A stretch of 42,866 bases of DNA from assembly GCA_000176735.1 (NCBI GenBank), contig ADBE01000026.1:1-42866 (forward strand), written 5' to 3'. The translations under genes and the position numbers were made by a program. How positions within the stretch are numbered: position 1 is the stretch's first letter; the number at the start of each line of letters is the position of its first letter. This DNA comes from Neisseria polysaccharea ATCC 43768 (GTDB lineage: Bacteria; Pseudomonadota; Gammaproteobacteria; Burkholderiales; Neisseriaceae). The notes beneath the pieces are model-generated. The model did no database searches. It was given only the letters and a program-made list of their open reading frames with translations, and was not told the origin of the DNA. Shown here piece after piece: positions 1 to 6,833 of the stretch.

Positions 1-1
1 A

Positions 2-190
2 CTGTCAGACAACGATACCGCCCTTGTCGGTACGAATATCGTCTATGCCGCCATCCACAACTTCGGCGGTATGGCGGGGCGCAACCGCAAAGTTCGGATT
101 CCGCAACGGGAATTTTTGACGCTGACGGACAACGACAAACAGGCTTTGATGGACGATGTGCAGGATTATTTTTCGGGTCTGATACCGTGA
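2..190 (+). CDS. Phage virion morphogenesis protein (Mu gpG-like), 3' end
   Basis: The frame is open from the window edge and codes for the last 62 residues of a protein ending in SGLIP. The segment with NFGG, a basic stretch, then IPQREFL is the C-terminal signature of the phage virion morphogenesis family (Mu gpG, P2 gpS-like), which takes part in tail completion and head-tail joining. Its place just before the protease/scaffold gene matches Mu. The start lies upstream of the window. A hairpin terminator follows 15 bases after the stop. Confidence 0.82.
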   Translation: MSDNDTALVGTNIVYAAIHNFGGMAGRNRKVRIPQREFLTLTDNDKQALMDDVQDYFSGLIP

Positions 191-205
191 ATTTATAAAA
201 CCCTC

Positions 206-233
206 AAAAACGCGCTTTTTAGCGCGTTTTTTT
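206..233 (+). terminator. Rho-independent terminator after the gpG-like gene
   Basis: An 11-bp perfect stem (206-216 with 221-231), GC-rich at its core (CGCGC/GCGCG), closes a TTTT loop and continues into a T-run. It separates the gpG-like gene from the protease/capsid genes. The rest of the 230-base gap to 421 holds no recognisable gene; a ribosome binding site, GAGAGG, lies at its end. Confidence 0.8.
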
Positions 234-420
234 ATGCGGGTAATACAAACCCCTGCCCAAGATATAAAAATCAATCCTAGACGCTTCTAAAAAGCCCCTG
301 AAAACGATTAATTGTGTATCGCGCGGACAGGTTTTAAAAAAATGGCGGGAGGGTTTGAAGCACGCCTACTCTTTGTTGTTTTTTCAAATAGGCAAAATGA
401 CAGTATTGAGAGAGGTACAC

Positions 421-1482
421 ATGTCCAAAAATGCACAAAAAACCCTACTTGCCGTGTGCAGTTTCGAGGTGCAGCCAAAAGACGGGCGAATCCAACTGCT
501 GCCATATGGCGAATTTCGCGCAGTAGACGGTCGTCCGACTGATGTCCCTGCGTGGTATCTGACCGAAGAAAACGGTCATGATGTCGCGTTGTTGGCCAAC
601 AGCTCGCGCAATCAGTTGGTTGTCGATTATGAACACCAGACGCTCTACAAAGAGAAAAACGGACAACCTGCACCTGCCGCCGGTTGGATGCGTTGGCTGG
701 AGTTCACGCCTAAAGGCATGTTTGCCGAAGTGGAGTGGACGGACAAGGCGGCTGCGGCAATTGCCGCAAAAGAGTATCGCTACATCTCTGCTGTGTTTTC
801 CTATGACACAAAGGGATATGTAAGCAAAATTTTTCACGCCGCGTTGACAAATTTCCCCGCGTTGGACGGTATGGACGAGGTGCTGGCGGCAGCGTCGGCG
901 CAAATTTTAAAACCGGAAACGGAGCAAAACCCTATGAAAGAGTTGTTACAGCAACTGTTCGGCCTGCCTGATGCGGGCGAAGAAGAACTGAAGGCGGCAT
1001 TGTCCGCGCTCGTGGAAGCCAAGCCGGAAGGTGCGACTTTGTCTGCCGACGTGTTCGCGCAGCTGGCGGAAAAAGACAGCCGCATCGCGGCATTGACGGC
1101 GCAAACCGCCAAGCCTGATTTGACTAAATACGCACCTATCTCAGTGGTTCAAGAGCTGCAAAGCAAAGTCGCCGCGCTGACTGCCAAGCAGGAAGCAGAC
1201 AAAGGCAACGAATTGATTACCGCCGCGCTGACTTCAGGCAAATTGCTGCCTGCTCAGAAGGAGTGGGCAGAAGGCGTATTGAAACAGCCGGGCGGCTTGG
1301 CATTTTTGACCGGCTTTATTGAAAACGCCCAACCTGTCGCAGCTTTATCCGGTACACAAACAGGCGGCAATTCGCCGGAAGAACGTGTTGCTGCACTGAC
1401 TGCAGAGGAAGAGCGTGCCGCGAAAATGCTGGGTATGACCCCAGAGGAATTTAAAAAAGTGAAAGAAAGTGAAGGTAAGTAA
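421..1482 (+). CDS. Mu-like prophage protease/scaffold protein I
   Basis: 353 residues, matching the Mu gpI family (phage I-like protein), the head maturation protease whose C-terminal half also serves as scaffold during procapsid assembly. The ATG at 421 is chosen because GAGAGG lies 7 bases upstream; a TTG at 355 in the same frame has no such site. The N-terminal half (to about residue 165) is the protease-like part. The C-terminal half is rich in Ala, Glu, Lys and Leu and predicted helical, as for a scaffold. The stop overlaps the capsid gene start by one base (TAATG). An internal start for the scaffold alone is listed separately. Confidence 0.85.
   Translation: MSKNAQKTLLAVCSFEVQPKDGRIQLLPYGEFRAVDGRPTDVPAWYLTEENGHDVALLANSSRNQLVVDYEHQTLYKEKNGQPAPAAGWMRWLEFTPKGMFAEVEWTDKAAAAIAAKEYRYISAVFSYDTKGYVSKIFHAALTNFPALDGMDEVLAAASAQILKPETEQNPMKELLQQLFGLPDAGEEELKAALSALVEAKPEGATLSADVFAQLAEKDSRIAALTAQTAKPDLTKYAPISVVQELQSKVAALTAKQEADKGNELITAALTSGKLLPAQKEWAEGVLKQPGGLAFLTGFIENAQPVAALSGTQTGGNSPEERVAALTAEEERAAKMLGMTPEEFKKVKESEGK
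934..1482 (+). CDS. Nested scaffold protein (Mu gpZ-like) from an internal start
   Basis: An in-frame ATG at 934 (codon 172 of protein I) is preceded by GGAG 9 bases upstream. Starting here gives a 182-residue, Ala/Glu-rich, largely helical protein beginning MKELLQQLFGLPDAGEEEL. In Mu and in lambda (C/Nu3) the scaffold is made from an in-frame internal start inside the protease gene and shares its C-terminus. The sequence fits that arrangement, but expression of the short form is inferred. Confidence 0.6.
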   Translation: MKELLQQLFGLPDAGEEELKAALSALVEAKPEGATLSADVFAQLAEKDSRIAALTAQTAKPDLTKYAPISVVQELQSKVAALTAKQEADKGNELITAALTSGKLLPAQKEWAEGVLKQPGGLAFLTGFIENAQPVAALSGTQTGGNSPEERVAALTAEEERAAKMLGMTPEEFKKVKESEGK

Positions 1483-2390
1483 TGGATAAGGCAGCAATTT
1501 TAGCCGCCCTGACGGCAGCATTTCGCAAAGAGTTTCAGTCCGGCTTAGATTCGGTTAAGCCTGACTACCCTGCTATCGCTATGACTATTCCGTCAACAAC
1601 TTCGACGAATACTTATGCGTGGCTGGGCAAATTCCCGCAAATGCGCGAGTGGGTTGGCTCACGTCAGATCAAAAAAATGAGCAATCAGGCAATGAGCTTG
1701 GAAAATAAAAAATTCGAAGCGACTGTTGGCGTGGCTCGCACTGATATCGAAGACGACCAAGTCGGCATGTACCGCCCGATGATGGCGGCAATGGGCGAGT
1801 CCGCCGCCGCCCTGCCCGATACGCTGGTGTGGGGTCTGCTCAAAAAAGGTAAAACCACCATTGGCTACGACGGCCAATACTTCTTCGACGTTGACCATCC
1901 AGTTTTCGAAAACCACGATGGCACAGGTCAAAACACGCCTTATTCCAACCTGACTACCGGTACAGACAACGACGCACCTACATTCTACGTCGTTGACGAC
2001 ACCAAAACCCTGAAGCCTTTAATTTTCCAAAACCGCACTGAAACAGAGTTCGAAACCAAATTCGATCCGTCCAAATCCGACCGCGTGTTCATGGAAGACG
2101 AATATTTGTATGGCTCGCGCCGCCGCTGCAATGCCGGTTTCGGTTTGTGGCAACTGATGCACATGGCGGAAAAAACCGCGCTGACCCGCGAAAACCTTGC
2201 CGCCATTATCGCCAAAATGCAAAAAATCAAAGCCGACGGCGGCTATGTGCTGAACGTGAAACCCAGCCTCTTGGTCGTCCCGCCCGAGTTGGAAGACAAA
2301 GCCCGCGAACTCTTGGAAGCCGACAAAATCAACGGCACGACCAATACCTTCAAAGGCCGTCTGAAACTGCACGTCTGCGTCCACCTGTAA
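1482..2390 (+). CDS. Major head (capsid) protein, Mu gpT-like
   Basis: 302 residues, the length and type of the Mu-like prophage major head subunit gpT, which builds the icosahedral shell. The N-terminal region has the family's S-T-T-S-T-N-T-Y-A-W-L-G-K-F-P segment followed by a conserved stretch around MREWVGSRQ, and the middle carries a DTL.W.LLKKGKTT...DGQYFFD.DHP block. Translation is coupled to protein I by a one-base overlap. The 3' end of the coding region contains an AG-type uptake sequence (2354-2365), so the C-terminal residues are partly set by that motif. An inverted repeat follows. Confidence 0.9.
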   Translation: MDKAAILAALTAAFRKEFQSGLDSVKPDYPAIAMTIPSTTSTNTYAWLGKFPQMREWVGSRQIKKMSNQAMSLENKKFEATVGVARTDIEDDQVGMYRPMMAAMGESAAALPDTLVWGLLKKGKTTIGYDGQYFFDVDHPVFENHDGTGQNTPYSNLTTGTDNDAPTFYVVDDTKTLKPLIFQNRTETEFETKFDPSKSDRVFMEDEYLYGSRRRCNAGFGLWQLMHMAEKTALTRENLAAIIAKMQKIKADGGYVLNVKPSLLVVPPELEDKARELLEADKINGTTNTFKGRLKLHVCVHL

Positions 2391-2401
2391 CCCCGAACCG
2401 T

Positions 2402-2442
2402 TTTCAGACGACCTTTAACACCTATTTAAAGGCCGTCTGAAA
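2402..2442. repeat. Inverted pair of uptake sequences after the capsid gene (terminator-like)
   Basis: TTTCAGACGACCTTTAA (2402-2418) pairs with TTAAAGGCCGTCTGAAA (2426-2442), 16 of 17 positions, over a 7-base loop. The right arm holds AGGCCGTCTGAA (AG-DUS) and the left arm, on the minus strand, AGGTCGTCTGAA (the N. mucosa-type dialect). Inverted uptake-sequence pairs commonly serve as transcription terminators in Neisseria. A closely similar element follows the tail sheath gene at 5516-5556. Confidence 0.75.
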
Positions 2443-2454
2443 CAAGGAGTCATC

Positions 2455-2843
2455 ATGGCAAAAACCAACAACAAACCAGAAACCGCCGCCCCGTCGTTTG
2501 AAGACATCAAAGCCGAATTGGACGCCGTGCAGGCAGAGCTTGCCGCCGCCCGAAACGATGTTGAAATGCTGACCACAGACTTGGCAAAAGCCGAAGACGA
2601 CAAAAGGCACTGTCCGCCGAACTTGCCGAACTCAAAGCGCAGCATACGCAACGCGCCGCCGACTCTTTGGCGGACAGCCGCGATGTGATGCTCGTCAGTA
2701 CCGGCGCAGACGGCAAAGAATTTTGGCGCGGCGGCCTGCTGTTTGACGGCGGCTGGCGTGAAGTGAAGCGCGCCGAAGTCGGCGAAGTGGTGTGGAAGGC
2801 AATCTGCGCCGAGCCTATGCTGCAACGCAAGGCGGTCGAGTAA
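2455..2843 (+). pseudogene. Mu gp35-like protein with a frameshift
   Basis: The ATG at 2455 follows a strong AAGGAG. The first frame codes a coiled-coil-like start, then leaves the conserved sequence near 2604 and ends at 2688. The frame one base back continues as KALSAELAELKAQH and on to LVSTGADGKEFWRGGLLFD...EVVWKAICAEPML, ending at 2843. That C-terminal part resembles the small domain of Mu gp35/HI1506-like proteins placed between capsid and gp36. Five A's instead of four at 2604-2607 would restore one 129-residue frame. It is either a slippage mutation, a sequencing error or a recoding site; a canonical X XXY YYZ heptamer is absent, so mutation is favoured. Confidence 0.65.
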
Positions 2844-3265
2844 TGGCATACGCGACGGTTGAGGATATGGTTGCGCGTTTCAGCGAGCTGGAGGTTATCC
2901 AGCTGACCGACCGCAACCAAGACGGCTTAATTGACGAGGATGTGGCGGCAGTGGCACTGGCCGATGCCACCGCAGAAATAGACGCTTATCTGGGTCGGTT
3001 TAAACGTCCGTTTACCGATGTGCCGCCCATCCTCAAGCGCTTGTGTTGCGATATTGCCCGCTACCGCCTTACCGCCGCCAACGGCGTGCTGATTACCGAC
3101 GAAATCCGCAACCGCTACAAAATCGACGTGCTCGACCTGCTGCGTGCTATGGCCAAAGGCGAAGTGCAGCTGGGCGTGGATGATAGCGGCGAAGAAGTGG
3201 CCGCGGGCGAAGACGGTATTGTGTTTGTAAACGGTAAAAATAAGGTGTTCGGGCGTGATCACTGA
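2843..3265 (+). CDS. Mu gp36-like protein (DUF1320)
   Basis: 140 residues starting MAYATVEDMVARFSE. This is the gp36/DUF1320 family, a small structural protein encoded between capsid and tail sheath in Mu-like phages and probably part of the head-tail connector. Family features visible are the N-terminal helix, the QLTDRNQDG.ID acidic turn and a DAYL.GRFKRPF segment. The ATG overlaps the previous stop by one base (TAATG), and the gene overlaps the next by 11 bases, showing tight translational coupling. Confidence 0.83.
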   Translation: MAYATVEDMVARFSELEVIQLTDRNQDGLIDEDVAAVALADATAEIDAYLGRFKRPFTDVPPILKRLCCDIARYRLTAANGVLITDEIRNRYKIDVLDLLRAMAKGEVQLGVDDSGEEVAAGEDGIVFVNGKNKVFGRDH

Positions 3266-3905
3266 TATTGAGCAAGCGATAACAGACCGTCTGAAACGGG
3301 GCTTGGGTCGCATGGTGCGCACGGTTAAAAGCTACAACGGCGAGGCCGACGATTTGGCGGGGCAAATCCATACACTGCCTGCGGTTTGGGTAACGTATGG
3401 CGGCAGCAAAGTTGAGCCTGCCAGCACCGGCGGCGTATGCGGACGTTATCAGGATACCGCCGAATTTGTGGTGATGGTGGCGGCCCGCAATCTGCGCAAC
3501 GAGCAGGCGCAGCGGCAAGGCGGCATCGACAGCCGCGAAATCGGCAGCAACGATTTAATCCGTGCTGTTCGCCGCCTGCTTGACGGCCAGCGGCTCGGTT
3601 TTGCCGATAGCCGCGGCTTGGTGCCCAAAGCGGTGCGCGCGATTGCCAATCATGTGCTGGTGCAAAACGCCGCAGTAAGCATATATGCGGTTGAGTATGC
3701 CATCCGCTTTAACACCTGCGGGTTGGAAAATGACCGCTACCCCGAACGCACCGACAATCCCGACGACCCCAACCATATCTTTACCAAGTATCAGGGTACA
3801 TTGAGCGAGCCGTGGCCTGATTTCGAGGGGTTGGACGGCAAAATTTACGACCCGCAATCCGCCGATGAAATACCTGTAAACCTAACCCTTAAGGATAAGC
3901 AATGA
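3255..3905 (+). CDS. Mu gp37-like protein (DUF1834)
   Basis: 216 residues, GTG start overlapping gp36 by 11 bases. It matches the gp37/DUF1834 family of Mu-like phages, thought to act at the head-tail junction or tail terminator. It opens with MITDIEQAITDRLK, and has a central FVVMVAARNLRNEQAQRQG block and a C-terminal extension with PDDPNHIFTKYQG. Its last codons overlap the next start as ATGA. An uptake-like 12-mer with one mismatch (AGACCGTCTGAA, 3284-3295) lies inside the 5' end. Confidence 0.8.
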   Translation: MITDIEQAITDRLKRGLGRMVRTVKSYNGEADDLAGQIHTLPAVWVTYGGSKVEPASTGGVCGRYQDTAEFVVMVAARNLRNEQAQRQGGIDSREIGSNDLIRAVRRLLDGQRLGFADSRGLVPKAVRAIANHVLVQNAAVSIYAVEYAIRFNTCGLENDRYPERTDNPDDPNHIFTKYQGTLSEPWPDFEGLDGKIYDPQSADEIPVNLTLKDKQ

Positions 3906-4099
3906 GCAAAATCAAAGTAACGGCGGCAGACGGCCTGCGTGTGCCGACCGAACACAACCCGCACGAATATATCGGCCAAGAGCCGGTGGAGGTGGACGGC
4001 AACAGCCTGTATTACCGCCGCATGATTGATGACGGCGATTTGGTGGTGGTTGAGGATGCCGCCCCAAATACCAAAACCCGCAATACTAAGGGAGAGTAA
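3902..4099 (+). CDS. Mu gp38-like protein (DUF2635)
   Basis: 65 residues. The small DUF2635 protein is found directly before the tail sheath gene in Mu-like phages; its exact job is unknown. The core G...E.VEVDGNSLYYRRMIDDGDLV reads as a short beta-rich domain around a conserved YYRR.I.DGDL segment. It starts with an ATGA overlap on gp37 and ends in a TAATG overlap with the sheath gene. Confidence 0.8.
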   Translation: MSKIKVTAADGLRVPTEHNPHEYIGQEPVEVDGNSLYYRRMIDDGDLVVVEDAAPNTKTRNTKGE

Positions 4100-5511
4100 T
4101 GATGCCCCATATTGATTTTGACGCGATTCCGGGCAGCATCCGCGTGCCCGGGCAGTATATTGAATTTAACACCCGCAATGCCGTACAAGGTTTGCCGCAA
4201 AATCCGCAAAAGGTATTGATGGTTGCACCCATGCTGACCGCGGGCATACAGCCCGCCTTAGAGCCGGTGCAACTATTTAGCGATGCCGAGGCGGCCGATT
4301 TGTTCGGACAAGGCTCGCTGGCGCATTTGATGGTGCGCCAAGCATTTGCCAACAACCCTTATTTGGATTTGACCGTTATCGGTATTGCCGACCACAGCGC
4401 AGGCGTGCAGGCAACCGCAACCGTTACCCTTTCCGGCACGGCCACCGCGCCGGGCGTGGTGGAAATCACGATTGGCGGCAAGCAGGTAAGCACGGCCGTT
4501 AACACCGGCGAGACCGCCGCCACAGTGGCAGGCCGTCTGAAAACCGCCATCACTGCCGCCGATGTAACCGTTACCGCATCCGGCAGCGGCGCAGCCGTTA
4601 CGCTGACGGCCAAACACAAAGGCGAGATCGGCAACGAGAGCGGCTTAACCGTGAGCACCGGCAATACCGGCCTAACTTATCAAGCCAATGCCTTTACCGG
4701 CGGTGCCAAAAATGCGGACATTGCCACGGCCTTGTCCAAAGTGGCGGGCAAGCATTATCACATTATTTGCAGCCCGTTTAGCGATGACGCCAACGCCAAA
4801 GCCTTGAGCAACCATATTACCAACGTATCCAACGCCATCGAGCAGCGCGGCTGTATCGGCGTATTGGGTATGAGTGCGGCCTTGAGCACGGCCACCACCG
4901 CTACCGGCGAAATCAACGACGGCCGCATTACCTGTGCTTGGTACAAAGGTGCGGTAGAGCCAAACGGCATCATCGCCGCAGGTTATGCGGCGGTGTTGGC
5001 CTTTGAAGAAGACCCTGCCAAGCCGCTGAACACGCTGGAAATCAAAGGGCTGGCCGTTACACCTGATGCGCAATGGCCGCTGTTTGCAGAATGCAACAAT
5101 GCGCTGTACAACGGCTTGACCCCGCTCACAGTGGTCAACAACCGCGTGCAGATTATGCGTGCCGTATCCACCTATACCAAGTCGGCCAACAACACCGACG
5201 ACCCGGCACTACTCGACATTACCACCATCCGCACGCTGGATTATGTGCGCCGCAGCGTTAAAGAGCGCATTGCCCTGCGTTTTCCGCGCGACAAATTGAG
5301 CGACCGCCTGCTGCCCAAGGTTAAGAGCGAGATTTTGGACGTGCTGATTAAGCTCGACCAAGCCGAAATCATCGAAAACGCCGAGGCCAACAAAGGCAAG
5401 CTGGTGGTGGCGCGTGCGCAAAACGACCCCAACCGTGTTAATGCCATTATCCCCGCCGATGTGGTCAACGGCCTGCACGTCTTTGCCGGGCGCATTGATT
5501 TGATTTTGTAA
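4099..5511 (+). CDS. Contractile tail sheath protein (Mu gpL-like)
   Basis: 470 residues, typical for Mu gpL. This protein polymerises around the tail tube and contracts on infection. Conserved parts include the N-terminal IPGSIRVPGQYIEF segment and the C-terminal LDYVRRSVKERIALRFPRDKL block with the final ADVVNGLHVFAGRIDLIL strand. Residues of about 95-210 form a Thr/Ala/Gly-rich inserted domain (many TVT, TAT, GKQVSTAVN motifs), where sheath proteins vary between phages. An AG-DUS lies inside it (4530-4541). A second ATG three bases later is possible but makes no real difference. Confidence 0.92.
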   Translation: MMPHIDFDAIPGSIRVPGQYIEFNTRNAVQGLPQNPQKVLMVAPMLTAGIQPALEPVQLFSDAEAADLFGQGSLAHLMVRQAFANNPYLDLTVIGIADHSAGVQATATVTLSGTATAPGVVEITIGGKQVSTAVNTGETAATVAGRLKTAITAADVTVTASGSGAAVTLTAKHKGEIGNESGLTVSTGNTGLTYQANAFTGGAKNADIATALSKVAGKHYHIICSPFSDDANAKALSNHITNVSNAIEQRGCIGVLGMSAALSTATTATGEINDGRITCAWYKGAVEPNGIIAAGYAAVLAFEEDPAKPLNTLEIKGLAVTPDAQWPLFAECNNALYNGLTPLTVVNNRVQIMRAVSTYTKSANNTDDPALLDITTIRTLDYVRRSVKERIALRFPRDKLSDRLLPKVKSEILDVLIKLDQAEIIENAEANKGKLVVARAQNDPNRVNAIIPADVVNGLHVFAGRIDLIL

Positions 5512-5515
5512 CCCT

Positions 5516-5556
5516 TTTCAGACGGCGTTTAAAACAGGTTTAAAGGCCGTCTGAAA
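5516..5556. repeat. Inverted uptake-sequence pair after the sheath gene (terminator-like)
   Basis: The arm 5516-5533 pairs with 5539-5556 at 17 of 18 positions over a 5-base loop. The right arm contains AGGCCGTCTGAA; the left arm, read on the minus strand, is the variant ACGCCGTCTGAA. Layout and sequence closely follow the element after the capsid gene, so the two highest-dose structural genes share the same type of 3' hairpin. Confidence 0.72.
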
Positions 5557-5575
5557 CCTTAAAAAAGGATAAAGC

Positions 5576-5953
5576 ATGAGCGACGCTACCTATACCGGCG
5601 CGGTGATTATGGAGGTGAACGGCCGCGATATCGAGATTGTGAGCATCAAGCCGCAAACCACTACAGGCCGCAAGCCGGTCAAAACGATGAACCGCAACGG
5701 CCGAGTCAACGGTTATTGTGACGGCGTAACCGAACACAAATTAAGCGTTACCGCCGCCATTCCGATCGACGGTACGGAAATCGACTGGGACAACATCACC
5801 AAGGCGAAAATCACGATTTACCCCATCAACGACGAAGGTTGCCGCACTTCCTACCTCGACTGCTTTACCGTCGATACCAGCGAGCAATATGAAGTCGATA
5901 ACGAGGCACGCATCGACATTGAGATGATTGCTTTGCACAAAATCAAGGAGTAA
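5576..5953 (+). CDS. Tail tube protein (Mu gpM-like)
   Basis: 125 residues, the size and place of the Mu tail tube protein, which forms the hexameric rings of the inner tube. The sequence begins MSDATYTGAVIMEVNGRDIE and carries the family's KPVKTMNR.GR..GY.DG segment and a beta-rich C-terminal half. AAGGA lies at a suitable distance upstream. The pair sheath then tube is the standard order of contractile tails. Confidence 0.88.
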   Translation: MSDATYTGAVIMEVNGRDIEIVSIKPQTTTGRKPVKTMNRNGRVNGYCDGVTEHKLSVTAAIPIDGTEIDWDNITKAKITIYPINDEGCRTSYLDCFTVDTSEQYEVDNEARIDIEMIALHKIKE

Positions 5954-5959
5954 TCAAGA

Positions 5960-6385
5960 ATGAAGCACGAGTTTGATTTGGTGTGGGGCCTGCCCTTGCC
6001 GGGTGGCGGGGTGGCCAAACGTGCCGCACTGCGGCCATTAACCATCGGCGGCGAACTGCGCATGCAGGCTGCGTTGGAAGATATGGATTTGGGCGAAGCG
6101 CAAAGCGAAAGCGGCAAAGCCCGCGCCCTGATGCTCGAAACCTTGGCTTATTGGGCGCAGCAGCTTACCGTTGAGGGCATCGCCCCCGAGCAGCTAACCG
6201 CCGAGTACCTAGCGGAAAACCTGACCGGCGAAGACTACGGCATCATCTTGGCCGCACAGGACGACCTGCGGGCAAAATACACCGCCGCTGGGGCAAACCC
6301 CGGGAACACCACGGCGGCCGCCGAAAGACCGAGTCCCGAAACTACCGCAACTGCCACCGCAATTACCGCCAATCCGTCATCTTGA
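5960..6385 (+). CDS. Tail assembly chaperone, short form (Mu gp41-like)
   Basis: 141 residues in frame 0. It lies between the tube gene and the tape measure, the slot of the phage tail assembly chaperones (Mu gp41, lambda G). It begins MKHEFDLVWGLPLPGGGVAKRAALRPLTIGGELRMQ style, with an acidic helical middle. The last ~30 residues are a low-complexity Thr/Ala/Pro tail, which suits a frame used only when no frameshift occurs. SD AAGGAG lies upstream. A slippery heptamer at 6295-6301 can move part of the ribosomes to an open -1 frame. Confidence 0.83.
   Translation: MKHEFDLVWGLPLPGGGVAKRAALRPLTIGGELRMQAALEDMDLGEAQSESGKARALMLETLAYWAQQLTVEGIAPEQLTAEYLAENLTGEDYGIILAAQDDLRAKYTAAGANPGNTTAAAERPSPETTATATAITANPSS
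6295..6301 (+). other. Candidate -1 frameshift heptamer (A AAC CCC)
   Basis: In the gp41 frame the bases read A AAC CCC, matching the X XXY YYZ form of -1 slippery sites. The -1 frame is free of stops from 6175 to 6549, so a shift here yields a product of 114 plus 82 residues. Sequence just downstream is GC-rich (CGGGAACACCACGGCGGCCGC), which could form a stimulatory structure. Tail chaperone genes of most long-tailed phages use such a shift; the step size differs between phages. Confidence 0.6.
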
Positions 6386-6549
6386 TGGCCAAAGCGGGTA
6401 TATCCGCCGATGCCGTGGCAGGTATGTGCCACGCCGAGCTGGTGGCTTGGTTTGGAGACATCTTGGACAGCTTAGGCGTTAAAAAGCCCACGGATGACGG
6501 AGTGATTATCTCAAGGCGGTTGCCTAAGCAAAGCAAGGAATCAAGTTAA
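6301..6549 (+). CDS. Tail assembly chaperone, -1 frame extension (gp41'-like)
   Basis: Read in the -1 frame, 82 residues follow the slip site and include NYRQSVILMAKAGISADAVA and ELVAWFGDILDSLGV, a folded-looking segment quite unlike the low-complexity tail of frame 0. A stand-alone start is possible at the ATG at 6385 (54 residues, ATGA-like junction with the gp41 stop), but no good ribosome binding site precedes it. The preferred reading is a G-T type fusion chaperone of about 196 residues that binds the tape measure during tail assembly. Confidence 0.6.
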   Translation, partial: REHHGGRRKTESRNYRNCHRNYRQSVILMAKAGISADAVAGMCHAELVAWFGDILDSLGVKKPTDDGVIISRRLPKQSKESS

Positions 6550-6566
6550 ACGGGTAACCGGCATAG

Positions 6567-6618
6567 CACAAGGCCGTCGAAAACAGTTTCAATGCTGTTC
6601 AGACGGCCTTTTTTGTGC
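6567..6618 (+). terminator. Terminator with uptake-sequence arms after gp41'
   Basis: AAGGCCGTC-GAAAACAG pairs with CTGTTCAGACGGCCTT, followed by a run of T. The right arm is a perfect AG-DUS on the minus strand (6598-6609); the left arm has lost one T of the core. It closes the upstream tail operon just before the accessory cassette promoter. Confidence 0.78.
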
Positions 6619-6648
6619 TTTTTTTGCGGGATTTTTGGCATAAAGAGG

Positions 6649-6677
6649 TTGACTTTTTATGTTCCCACATATATAAT
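6649..6677 (+). promoter_or_regulatory. Promoter with embedded palindromic operator (copy 1)
   Basis: TTGACT (6649-6654), a 17-base spacer and TATAAT (6672-6677) form a near-consensus sigma70 promoter. The last 14 spacer bases are the palindrome TATGTTCCCACATA (6658-6671), abutting the -10 box. An exact reverse-complement copy lies in the spacer of the promoter at 7086-7114. A repressor binding it would block RNA polymerase directly. The likely regulator is the ribbon-helix-helix-like protein encoded between the two copies (inference). Confidence 0.75.
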
Positions 6678-6703
6678 TCATTTCATGGATTAGGAAATAA
6701 GAA

Positions 6704-6724
6704 ACCCGCCGTTGGAGGCGGCGG
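6704..6724 (+). promoter_or_regulatory. GC-rich 5' leader hairpin
   Basis: CCCGCCG (6704-6710) pairs perfectly with CGGCGGG (6718-6724) around a TTGGAGG loop. It lies about 20 bases into the predicted transcript from the promoter at 6649-6677 and just before the exceptional ribosome binding site of the small peptide gene, where it could stabilise the RNA or act in translational control. Confidence 0.6.
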
Positions 6725-6752
6725 GAATCGAAAAAGAAAGGAGGTGATGAAA

Positions 6753-6809
6753 ATGATGAAGTTCCTAATCTTCCTGATTATGATGCTTATCAGCCTGCCA
6801 GCTTATTAA
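6753..6809 (+). CDS. 18-residue hydrophobic peptide with very strong ribosome binding site
   Basis: The peptide is MMKFLIFLIMMLISLPAY: two residues, one Lys, then a single hydrophobic helix. The 14 bases AGAAAGGAGGTGAT (6735-6748) are fully complementary to the 3' tail of 16S rRNA (ATCACCTCCTTTCT). AAGGAGG sits 8 bases before the ATG at 6753, which is why this start is preferred over 6747 (only 2 bases) and over 6756. It is the first gene behind the operator-bearing promoter. It could be a membrane-active peptide, a type I toxin-like peptide or a translated leader. No relative is recognised. Confidence 0.55.
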   Translation: MMKFLIFLIMMLISLPAY

Positions 6810-6833
6810 GTAGAATAATCAGATAGCAGCAAA

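Noticed and set aside
191-420. Short open frames in the gap before the protease gene (for example from ATG 312)
   Set aside because: They lack ribosome binding sites and run out of frame into the protease gene.
2600-2612. Programmed -1 frameshift in the gp35-like gene
   Set aside because: GAC AAA AGG lacks the X XXY YYZ form and the first-frame product would end in unrelated residues; a lost A is simpler. Kept as a possibility only.
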